Assembly (NCBI GenBank): GCA_964431735.1
Contig: CAYSLJ010000103.1
Span: forward strand, 1 to 26,679
Direction of reading: 5' to 3'
Length of the DNA stretch: 26,679 nt
DNA from: CALARM01 sp964431735
Lineage (GTDB): Bacteria; Vulcanimicrobiota; SpSt-956; JAKJGF01
Position numbers and translations under genes: made by a program. Numbering within the stretch: position 1 is the stretch's first letter; each line of letters begins with the position of its first letter. The notes under the pieces were generated by a model. That model worked only from the letters and a program-made list of their open reading frames with translations. It was not told the origin of the DNA and made no database searches. Below are positions 13,982-21,107 of the stretch, piece after piece.

Positions 13982-16360
13982 ATGGTTACTAAAAAAAAGA
14001 GGAACATAATAAAAATAATTGCTACAGTCTCTTTTATTATATTCTCTCTTTTTTTTATAGTTTTTCTTTTAATTCCTCTCCCTTACGTATCACTTTACCC
14101 GGAGAAAATGGTTTCCTGCAATATTCTTGACAGAAAAGGAAATCTTCTCAGAACCGTACTTTCTTCAAAGTATTCCACAGCATCATGGGTTAACGTGGAC
14201 AGAATCTCCACTCATATGGTTGATGCTACAGTGGCAGCAGAAGATAAAAGATTTTACAGCCATTTCGGCATAGATATACTTGCTACTGCCAGGGCTCTTG
14301 TTCAGGATTTAAGAGAAGGCCGTATAGTATCGGGAGGTTCTACCATAACACAGCAACTGGCCGGCATTGCCTATGATATACCCAGGGGAAGTCTTAAATG
14401 TAAAATGCTTGAAGCTATTTATGCCCTTAAAATTGACTTTAAATATTCCAAAAAAGAGATAATGGAGCTTTATTTAAACCGTGCTCCTTATGGAAATCAG
14501 ACCTATGGTATAGAAGGAGCTTCTTTACTTTATTTTGGCAAACCTGCCGAACAGTTATCCGTTGCAGAAGCAGCTTTTCTTGCATCTATTCCCAGGAGTC
14601 CCAGTATTTATGATCCTTACAGGAATTTTGAAGAAACGAAAAAAGAGCAATTTTTAATTTTAAAGAGAATGTATCGTAACGGCAGAATAAGTGAAAGGAT
14701 ATATAAACAGGCTATGGAAGAGCCTCTTCTTGTTATACCCATGACCGATACATTTCTTGCTCCTCATTTCTGTGATTTTATTCAAAAAGAAATTTCAGAG
14801 AAACATATGTCCGGCATATCACAGATAAGAACAGGCCTTGACCTTTATCTTCAGAAAGAGGTTGAGAAAATACTGAGAAATACTATAGCTTCTCTTAAAG
14901 ATAGAGGTGTTACAAATGGCGCTGTTCTGATAGCTGATAACAGGACAGGAGATATTCTTGTCATGGCAGGATCTGTTGACTTTTTTTCCTCTGAAGGTCA
15001 GGTAAATGCCTGTATTGCCCTTCGTCAGCCCGGATCGACTCTGAAACCCTTCACCTATGGCCTTGCTCTTGAACATGGATTTAAAGCCTCCGATTTGATA
15101 GCAGATCTGCCGATGAATATACCTACAAAAAAAGGTATTTATGTTCCCCGTAATTATGATAATAGATTTCATGGCCCTGTAAGATTTCGTCAGGCTCTGG
15201 GATGTTCTTATAATATTCCTGCCATTGAGATAGAGCAGCAGGTAGGGGTGGAAGGACTTCTGGGAAAGCTTCATGAAGCTGGTTTCGATAGTCTCACTGA
15301 AGAGCCGGATTATTATGGAGTGGCTCTTACCCTGGGCGATGGTGAAGTTACCCTTATGGAACTGGTAAGAGCCTATAGCGGACTTGCCGGAGGCGGTATT
15401 GTTAAATCTCTGAATGTTATAAAAGAATTAAGAGACGATAAAGGTAATAAAATTTATTTTCCCTTTGAAAATACTGAGAAAAGAATATTTTCCCGTGAAA
15501 CATCTTTTATACTTACAGACATTATGTCCGATAATAAAGCCAGAGTTCCTGCTTTTGGAAGAGAAAACCCTCTTAATCTTCCTTTCCCCTGTGCATCCAA
15601 GACCGGAACGTCCAGGGGATTTCGGGATAACTGGACAATAGGTTATACTCCTTCTTTTACTGTTGGCGTATGGGCCGGTAATTTTAATGCCGACCCTATG
15701 GAAGATGTTTCAGGTATAACAGGAACAGGGCCGATTTTCAGGGATATAATGTATTTATTGGACAAAGAATATCCAGGTAAAGAAAGGAATTTTACAGTAC
15801 CGGAAAAGATAATTTCTTTAAATATTTGCCCTTCTTCCGGAGATATACCGGGGCCTTACTGTACGGATAGGGTAAAAGAATATTTCGTAAAATGCACAGT
15901 GCCGGACAGAGTCTGTAAAGTCCATAGAATGGTTAAAATAGACAGGAGAACAAATAGCCCTGCCTCCTCTGGTTGTTCTCACGAATATATATTTAAAAAA
16001 ATTTATGAAATATATCCTCCTCTCTATTATAACTGGATGAAGGAACAGGGAATCATGCCTCCTGAAAATATTTTAACTTTCCTTGAAAATCCTTCAGGTA
16101 ACAGACCTGTCGTTGTATTTCCTTCAACAGGAGATATATTTAAAATAGACCCTGTCCTTCGTAAGGAATTTCAGGTAATACATATGAAAGCAGTAGTCCC
16201 TGAAGGAGCGGAAATTATTTCCTGGTATATGGACGGACAGCTGGCAGGTAAAACAAAAAATCCTTTTGTTTTTAAATGGCATCTGCTTCAGGGAACACAT
16301 ACTGTACAGGTAAAAGCAAAAGATAAAATCAGTGAAAAGATAAGATTTTATGTCTATTAA
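13982..16360 (+). CDS. pbpC: Penicillin-binding protein 1C (bifunctional glycosyltransferase/transpeptidase)
   Basis: Predicted 792-residue inner-membrane enzyme that polymerises lipid II and cross-links peptidoglycan. ATG 13982 is chosen; starting at 13946 would add 12 residues translated from the heptad repeat. A lysine-rich start and a membrane segment (about 9-31) precede the GT51 domain, where EDKRFYSHFG holds catalytic Glu87 and GGSTITQQL is the second motif. The transpeptidase domain has S352-T-L-K355, S409-Y-N411 and K540-T-G542, all intact. The last 100 or so residues match the PBP1C C-terminal domain. It follows the alpha-2-macroglobulin gene and is probably cotranscribed with it. 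The pairing suggests wall repair at sites attacked by outside proteases, an idea from the E. coli YfhM-PbpC pair. Confidence 0.94.
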   Translation: MVTKKKRNIIKIIATVSFIIFSLFFIVFLLIPLPYVSLYPEKMVSCNILDRKGNLLRTVLSSKYSTASWVNVDRISTHMVDATVAAEDKRFYSHFGIDILATARALVQDLREGRIVSGGSTITQQLAGIAYDIPRGSLKCKMLEAIYALKIDFKYSKKEIMELYLNRAPYGNQTYGIEGASLLYFGKPAEQLSVAEAAFLASIPRSPSIYDPYRNFEETKKEQFLILKRMYRNGRISERIYKQAMEEPLLVIPMTDTFLAPHFCDFIQKEISEKHMSGISQIRTGLDLYLQKEVEKILRNTIASLKDRGVTNGAVLIADNRTGDILVMAGSVDFFSSEGQVNACIALRQPGSTLKPFTYGLALEHGFKASDLIADLPMNIPTKKGIYVPRNYDNRFHGPVRFRQALGCSYNIPAIEIEQQVGVEGLLGKLHEAGFDSLTEEPDYYGVALTLGDGEVTLMELVRAYSGLAGGGIVKSLNVIKELRDDKGNKIYFPFENTEKRIFSRETSFILTDIMSDNKARVPAFGRENPLNLPFPCASKTGTSRGFRDNWTIGYTPSFTVGVWAGNFNADPMEDVSGITGTGPIFRDIMYLLDKEYPGKERNFTVPEKIISLNICPSSGDIPGPYCTDRVKEYFVKCTVPDRVCKVHRMVKIDRRTNSPASSGCSHEYIFKKIYEIYPPLYYNWMKEQGIMPPENILTFLENPSGNRPVVVFPSTGDIFKIDPVLRKEFQVIHMKAVVPEGAEIISWYMDGQLAGKTKNPFVFKWHLLQGTHTVQVKAKDKISEKIRFYVY

Positions 16361-16365
16361 TAGTC

Positions 16366-16391
16366 TCGTGATGTGTCACGTGTGACGGGAG
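16366..16391 (+). repeat. Heptad cluster after PBP1C gene
   Basis: CGTGATGTGTCACG and GTGACGGGAGG follow five bases after the PBP1C stop. The cluster combines GTGA and TCAC units and ends in a GGGAGG stretch that resembles a ribosome-binding site, though no start codon follows within range. Confidence 0.55.
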
Positions 16392-16430
16392 GAAAAGGTT
16401 TATTAAGAGAATTTTTTTATACTCTGTATA

Positions 16431-16459
16431 TTTTTGCAAATAAGTGGTAAAATTATAAT
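16431..16459 (+). promoter_or_regulatory. Possible sigma-70-type promoter for the response regulator gene
   Basis: A perfect TATAAT (16454-16459) lies 17 bp after a weak -35 (TTTTTG, 16431-16436). Transcription would begin near 16466, and the leader would carry a 5-bp hairpin (GAGTT with AACTC) before the Shine-Dalgarno. The -10 is strong but the -35 is poor, so this is tentative. Confidence 0.35.
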
Positions 16460-16505
16460 TCAGGCGAGTTGTTATAACTCAAAGTCATTATGTGGGGGAA
16501 TTTAT

Positions 16506-16919
16506 TTGAAAAAACAGCATATTCTGGTTGCAGAAGATAATATTTTGAATCACAAGCTTATACAATACTATTTAAAAAAATCCGGTTATACAGCAGATTT
16601 TGTTTCAAATGGTTTTGAAGTTCTTTCTGCTCTGAAACAAAATTCCTATGATCTTATACTCATGGATCTTCAAATGCCTGAAATGGACGGTTTTATGACG
16701 ACTAGCAAAATAAGGGAAGAAGAAAGAAATGGGAAACATATTCCAATAATAGCCCTTACTGCTCATGCAATCAGAGAAATCCGTGACAGATCCATGGAAT
16801 ATGGTATGGATGATTATATTACAAAACCTGTTGATCATAAAGAACTTATAGAATCTATAGACAGAATTCTTGGTAATAAAACAGACGAAAATGATGCAAA
16901 TCTTTATTCGAAAACGTGA
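16506..16919 (+). CDS. Stand-alone response regulator receiver (CheY-like)
   Basis: Predicted 137-residue cytoplasmic signalling protein consisting of one receiver domain. TTG 16506 is chosen because GGGGGA (16494-16499) sits just upstream and the receiver fold begins at once (KKQHILVAEDN); an upstream TTG at 16434 would add 24 residues of non-family sequence with no ribosome-binding site. Glu10-Asp11 form the acidic pocket, Asp54 in LILMDLQMPEMDG is the phosphorylation site, and the Thr and Lys switch residues are present in ALTAHA and DYITKPV. There is no output domain, so it must act by binding a partner or passing phosphate on. Its sequence resembles receivers of hybrid kinases. The PAS/DHp/receiver gene 150 bp downstream is its natural partner. 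Confidence 0.88.
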   Translation: MKKQHILVAEDNILNHKLIQYYLKKSGYTADFVSNGFEVLSALKQNSYDLILMDLQMPEMDGFMTTSKIREEERNGKHIPIIALTAHAIREIRDRSMEYGMDDYITKPVDHKELIESIDRILGNKTDENDANLYSKT

Positions 16920-16998
16920 TATGGAATGTTAAAGAGATTTTATTATCCTCTTTTTTAGAAGGATGATAGACTCATAAAAAGAATTATTTATACAAGGC

Positions 16999-17058
16999 AA
17001 TCCTCGCGTCACGCATTACGATTAAAATAATCCTCGCGTCACGCGTCACGATTTTAAA
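16999..17058. repeat. 30-bp direct repeat of heptads before the PAS/DHp/receiver gene
   Basis: Two 30-bp units (16999-17028 and 17029-17058) start identically with AATCCTCGCGTCACGC and differ mainly in whether the next heptad is ATTACG or GTCACG; both then read GATT and an A/T tail. This shows that blocks larger than one heptad also duplicate. The second unit leads into the GGGGG ribosome-binding site at 17059-17063. Confidence 0.65.
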
Positions 17059-17069
17059 GGGGGACTCCG

Positions 17070-18197
17070 GTGAATAATTCAAATGAACATAATAAAGAAG
17101 AGGCTTTAGAACATCTGAACATGATTACCTCTCTTATGAGTAATTTACCTGGCATGGCTTACAGAGGAAAAGCTGATGAAAAAAGAACTATGGAATTTGT
17201 CAGTGACGGATGTTTTAACCTGACAGGATACACGGCTTTATCTTTAATTCAAAACAGGGATATTTCTTATGGAGAACTTATACATCCTCATGAGAGGGAC
17301 TATGTATTAAAACATATTAAAAGTGCTTTAGACGAGAGAAAGCCTTTTCAGATTATTTATAGAATTATCTCTTCCGGCAGAGAAGAAAAATGGCTCTGGG
17401 AACAGGGGCATGCCGTTTTTTCTTCTGACGGAACACTTATTGGTGTAGAAGGATTTGTCAATGACATAACTGAACATAAAATGGCTGATGAAGCCCTGGC
17501 TATGGAGAAAGAACAATTTAGAAAAGAAATAGTGAATGAAGAAAAACTGGAAAAAATAGGTATGTTTATAGGGGGAATTGCCCATGATTTCAATAATCTT
17601 CTTATGGCAGTTACCGGTAATATTTCTCTTATGAAGATATCTGTTAAACCACAGAATGAATTATATGAATTACTTGTAGATGCAGAAAAAGCTTCTTTAA
17701 GAGCTATGGAATTAACAAAGAAATTATTAAGTTTTTCCGTGTCTGCTCTTCACAAAAAACCTTTCCTTTCAGATATTATTTCCGAAGAAATTTCAGATTT
17801 AAAGAAAGAAAAATTCAGTATTCTGACCAGTAAGGGCAAGATTCTTTTAATGGATGATGAAGATCTCGTAAGAAGAGTATCCGGTAAAATGCTTGAACAT
17901 CTCGGATATACCGTAGAATTTGCCGGTGATGGAGCAGAAGCAATAGAATTATATAAACAGGCAAAGGACAGGGGGGAGCCTTTCGATATGGTCATTATGG
18001 ATCTTACCGTTCCCGGTGGTATGGGAGGTAAAGATGCAATAAAACATCTTGTAGAAATAGATCCTGATGTAAAAGCCATAGTGTCCAGCGGTTATTCAAG
18101 TGACCCCGTAATTTCCAATTACAAAGAATATGGTTTTAAGGGAGTTGTTACAAAGCCATACAGGGTTGAAGATATAAAGGAAATTTTTATTATGTAA
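17070..18197 (+). CDS. PAS/DHp/receiver protein: hybrid histidine kinase lacking its ATPase domain
   Basis: Predicted 375-residue cytoplasmic protein. GTG 17070 follows AAAGGGGGA. A PAS domain fills residues 13-135 (ending in the DITEHK pattern). A dimerisation/phosphoacceptor helix pair follows, with His172 in GGIAHDFNNLL, to about 225. In normal hybrid kinases an ATP-binding domain of about 130 residues comes next; here a short linker (226-255) leads straight to a receiver domain with DDE at 262-264, phospho-acceptor Asp311 in VIMDLTVPGGMGG, and KPY near the end. N, G1 and G2 boxes are absent, so it cannot phosphorylate itself. The frame is open throughout, so the loss is in frame. It may act as a phosphotransfer hub with the receiver gene upstream, or be a decaying kinase. 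Confidence 0.85.
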   Translation: MNNSNEHNKEEALEHLNMITSLMSNLPGMAYRGKADEKRTMEFVSDGCFNLTGYTALSLIQNRDISYGELIHPHERDYVLKHIKSALDERKPFQIIYRIISSGREEKWLWEQGHAVFSSDGTLIGVEGFVNDITEHKMADEALAMEKEQFRKEIVNEEKLEKIGMFIGGIAHDFNNLLMAVTGNISLMKISVKPQNELYELLVDAEKASLRAMELTKKLLSFSVSALHKKPFLSDIISEEISDLKKEKFSILTSKGKILLMDDEDLVRRVSGKMLEHLGYTVEFAGDGAEAIELYKQAKDRGEPFDMVIMDLTVPGGMGGKDAIKHLVEIDPDVKAIVSSGYSSDPVISNYKEYGFKGVVTKPYRVEDIKEIFIM

Positions 18198-18207
18198 ATT
18201 TATATGA

Positions 18208-18417
18208 AGAGTGAATGGTGAGTAGTGAAAAGTGAAGAGTGAATGGTGAGTAGTGAAAAGTGAATGGTGAGTGGTGAGTGGTGAGTAGTGAAGAGTGAAT
18301 GGTGAGTAGTGAAGAGTGAAGGGTGAGTAGTGAATGGTGAGCAGTGAAGAGTGAAGAGTGAAGGATGAGTAGTGAAAAGTGAATAGTGAGTGGTGAAAAG
18401 TGAATAGTGAAGGGTGT
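18208..18417 (+). repeat. Heptanucleotide satellite, 30 units of NNRGTGA
   Basis: The GTG core recurs every 7 bp from 18211 to 18414 with no insertion or deletion: 30 units in one register. Positions 4-7 are GTGA in nearly every unit, position 3 is A or G, and positions 1-2 vary (GTA, AAA, AGA, ATG, GTG, AGG). Because 7 is not a multiple of 3 and the core includes TGA, the plus strand has a stop in each frame every 21 bp. It fills the spacer before the DUF885 gene and is strongly purine-biased on one strand. Confidence 0.9.
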
Positions 18418-18443
18418 AACGATTTTTATTAAGTTAGGATGAT

Positions 18444-20084
18444 ATGTATTTTATGGAAAATCAAAAATTTGAACAGTTAGTTGAGAATTATCTTAAATGG
18501 AAATATGATTATGAACCGGGTTTTGCATCTTATTTAGGATTATCTTCTTATGATGCGTTAACAGGCAGTTTTTCCCCGGAGAGCCGCCATGATGCTCTGA
18601 CAAACCTTTATAATTTTAAGAGTCAGGCACAGAATATTCTAACAGACGACTTGAATTCCGATAATAAAATAGACAAAATATTTCTTTTAAGGGATATAGA
18701 ACTGTATTTATTACGTATAGAACATATAAGACACTGGGAAAAAAATCCTCAAATATATCTGGATGAAGCTCTTGACGGCATAAATACCCTTATGCTTAAA
18801 TCTTTCAGACCTTTAGAATATACGGCAGAAATGATATTAAAGAAACTGGAGAAAATTCCTGACATGTTCAGAGAAGCAAAAGATAATCTCGTCAAATGCC
18901 CTCCTGTATTTCTCAGGGTTTCTTCCCAGACTGCTCTCTGCGGCATTGAATTTATGGATACAATAAACGGTATTTACGGGAAAATATCTCCTGCTTTCGA
19001 AGAAGATTTCAAAAAAGCTTCTATGAAAGCCAGAGAAGCTATAAGTGATTTTGCTTTTTTTCTGAAGACTATGGAGCCGGGAGAAGAGCAATCTTTCGCC
19101 ACAGGGAAAGAGATTTTTTCACAGCTTGTCAGAACAGGTTATATGATAGATAAAAATCTGGACGAACTTCTTGAAACAGGAGAAAAATGTTTTGCCTCCA
19201 TATCTGAAAAGCTGACAGAACTCGGTGCCAGACTTGACTCTGACAGGAGCTGGTATGAGATATACAGAGAATTAAAACAGGAAAATCCCGGTCCTTCAGG
19301 CGTTCTTAAAATGTATCTTGATTATATGAATGATGCCAGAGATTTTCTTATAAAGAATGATATAGTAACAGTTCCTTCCGATATAATTCTGGATGTAACT
19401 GAAACGCCTGCTTTTATAAGGCCTCTTATACCTGTGGCTGCCTACCTTTCTCCCGGACCTTATGATGAAGTGCAAAAAGGACTTTTCTGGGTTACTCCTC
19501 TGCCTGAAGGGCTTTCCGATGAAGAAATAATAAAACTTACAGGTGAACATAATATTTATACTGCAAAGGTTACTGCTCCTCATGAAGCCTATCCGGGACA
19601 TCATCTTCAGCTCTGTATGGCAAATAGGCTGAAAAGCCCTCTTCGCAGAATAGTTCATTCGAATATATTCGTAGAAGGGTGGGGGCTTTACTGTGAGGAA
19701 ATGATGAAAGAAGTGGGTTATTTGAAGGGAACAAAACTGGAACTTTCCCAGCAGGTAGACCAGTTGATGAGAGCAGCAAGGGTTATTATAGATATAAGGC
19801 TCCATACTCAGGGTATGACAATAGAAGAAGCAAAATCCTTCCTCCATGATATTGTACTTGTTTCTGCAGGTACGGCAGAAGTGGAAGTAAATCGTTATAC
19901 TATGACTCCAACCCAGCCTATGAGCTATATGCTCGGACAGCTTGAAATTTTAAAACTCAGAGAAGATTTTAAGAAGTTGAAAGGTTCTTCTTTCACATTG
20001 AAAAATTTTCATGACAGTATGTTACAGTGCGGTTCATCACCTGTCAGGATAATGAGGCATATCATTTTAGGAGAAAAATTATAA
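18444..20084 (+). CDS. DUF885 family putative zinc peptidase
   Basis: Predicted 546-residue, mostly helical protein without a signal peptide, so cytoplasmic. Start ATG 18444 follows AGGA at 18436-18439 closely; ATG 18453 (MENQKF) is an equally reasonable start. The hallmark HEAYPGHHLQ sits at 380-389, with His380, Glu381 and a second histidine (386 or 387) as probable zinc ligands and base, and a downstream EGWGLYCEEMM supplies a conserved glutamate. This motif set marks DUF885 proteins, which I recall are related to M32-type carboxypeptidases and seldom characterised. The full length fits the family. The gene lies after the heptad satellite and 22 bp before the kinase gene. Confidence 0.88.
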   Translation: MYFMENQKFEQLVENYLKWKYDYEPGFASYLGLSSYDALTGSFSPESRHDALTNLYNFKSQAQNILTDDLNSDNKIDKIFLLRDIELYLLRIEHIRHWEKNPQIYLDEALDGINTLMLKSFRPLEYTAEMILKKLEKIPDMFREAKDNLVKCPPVFLRVSSQTALCGIEFMDTINGIYGKISPAFEEDFKKASMKAREAISDFAFFLKTMEPGEEQSFATGKEIFSQLVRTGYMIDKNLDELLETGEKCFASISEKLTELGARLDSDRSWYEIYRELKQENPGPSGVLKMYLDYMNDARDFLIKNDIVTVPSDIILDVTETPAFIRPLIPVAAYLSPGPYDEVQKGLFWVTPLPEGLSDEEIIKLTGEHNIYTAKVTAPHEAYPGHHLQLCMANRLKSPLRRIVHSNIFVEGWGLYCEEMMKEVGYLKGTKLELSQQVDQLMRAARVIIDIRLHTQGMTIEEAKSFLHDIVLVSAGTAEVEVNRYTMTPTQPMSYMLGQLEILKLREDFKKLKGSSFTLKNFHDSMLQCGSSPVRIMRHIILGEKL

Positions 20085-20106
20085 TTGTTTTACGTGACGT
20101 TAACAT

Positions 20107-21015
20107 ATGGGCAATTTACTTAATAAAGACTTCATTATAAGAAACAGATACAGAGTTCTCCGCTGTATCGGACAGGGAGGTATGGGAGCAGTCTATCTTG
20201 TAAGAGATCATAAAGAAAAGGGTGCCACCTGGGCGGCGAAGGAATTCTGGCACCTCCACCACGAAAGTTTTTTCTCAAAAGAAGCGTCTTTACTCATGGA
20301 AATGTCTCACCGGGGCCTTCCGAAAGTGATTGATTATTTTACGGAAAATAAGAAAAACTATCTCATAATGGAAAGAATAGAAGGTCTCACTTTTGAAGAA
20401 ATAGTTGAAAAACAGGGGCCTTTCTCTGCAAAAGAACTCCTGCCATGGGTAATTCAGTTATGTGAAGTCCTTACCTATCTCCATACAAGAGAACCTCCCG
20501 TAATATTTCGAGACATGAAACCTTCAAATATTATGCTGAATATTGACGGAACCGTTCGTCTTATAGATTTCGGCATAGCCAGGTTTTATGAACCGCAGAA
20601 AATAAAAGATACAACACCTCTGGGAACTCCCGGATATTCTCCTCCCGAACAATACGGGCGTGGACAGACATCTCCTGCTTCCGATATATATTCCCTGGGA
20701 GCAACCATGTATTTTTTACTTACAGGGAAAGAGCCTGTGGATTTTAAATTCAAATTCCCCCCTGTGGAGACATTTAATCAGAAAATATCTTCTTCTTTCA
20801 GCCACATTGTAATGCAGTGCCTTGAGTTAAACCCTTCTGACAGATTTCAATCTGCTGCTCACCTTGAGTCTGTCCTGAGAGAGTGGAAAGACGAAAAATC
20901 TCTCTGGTATGAAGATTTTGTAGATTTACTTGTAAATTTGTTCACTTCTGAAAAGGTGCCGGAACCTGTAAGACAGATAACTACGAAGATTACAAGACCT
21001 TTGAAGAAGTTGTGA
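20107..21015 (+). CDS. Soluble serine/threonine protein kinase (Hanks type) with FRD catalytic loop
   Basis: Predicted 302-residue kinase. The glycine loop is GQGGMGAVY (22-30), Lys45 in WAAKEF binds ATP and Glu59 is the probable helix-C partner. The catalytic loop is FRDMKPSN with Asp136, so the usual HRD histidine is phenylalanine. DFG is at 154-156 and a PPEQY takes the APE place. All residues needed for catalysis except the HRD histidine are kept, so it should be active. The catalytic domain ends near 265 and only a short tail follows; no membrane segment or sensor is fused, so the signal must come from a partner. ATG 20107 has no recognisable Shine-Dalgarno, and the leader is a heptad scrap (TACGTGACG). 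Its TGA stop (21013-21015) is part of the first unit of the next heptad array. Confidence 0.92.
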   Translation: MGNLLNKDFIIRNRYRVLRCIGQGGMGAVYLVRDHKEKGATWAAKEFWHLHHESFFSKEASLLMEMSHRGLPKVIDYFTENKKNYLIMERIEGLTFEEIVEKQGPFSAKELLPWVIQLCEVLTYLHTREPPVIFRDMKPSNIMLNIDGTVRLIDFGIARFYEPQKIKDTTPLGTPGYSPPEQYGRGQTSPASDIYSLGATMYFLLTGKEPVDFKFKFPPVETFNQKISSSFSHIVMQCLELNPSDRFQSAAHLESVLREWKDEKSLWYEDFVDLLVNLFTSEKVPEPVRQITTKITRPLKKL

Positions 21016-21043
21016 GTTGTGAGTGGTGAGCGGTGAAGAGTGA
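21012..21043 (+). repeat. Purine-type heptads overlapping the kinase stop codon
   Basis: GTGA occurs at 21012, 21019, 21026, 21033 and 21040, five units in perfect 7-bp register. The first unit provides the TGA stop of the kinase gene. Confidence 0.8.
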
Positions 21044-21082
21044 TTTGCAGGGGCGAATACAGTTCGACCGGTGAAATACGCG

Positions 21083-21107
21083 TCACATATCACGCGTCAC
21101 GCATCAC
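21083..21107 (-). repeat. CGC-type heptads overlapping the methyltransferase stop codon
   Basis: TCAC occurs at 21083, 21090, 21097 and 21104 in perfect 7-bp register, reading as GTGA on the minus strand. The unit at 21104 supplies the TGA stop of the minus-strand methyltransferase. With the array at 21012 it fills the 88-bp gap between two convergent genes, each array reading GTGA in the direction of its own gene. Confidence 0.8.

Noticed and set aside
16434..16505. Longer start for the response regulator at TTG 16434
   Set aside because: The extra 24 residues are unlike any receiver, have no ribosome-binding site, and overlap the likely promoter.
18208..18417. Possible CRISPR array or iterons
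   Set aside because: The unit is only 7 bp with no spacers, and no cas or replication gene is nearby.
19296..19847. Long antisense frame (183 codons) within the DUF885 gene
   Set aside because: It is opposite a well-supported gene, has no domain pattern and no ribosome-binding site; it is a by-product of codon usage. The same applies to antisense frames at 14819-15274, 17750-18079 and the plus frame at 21665-22120.
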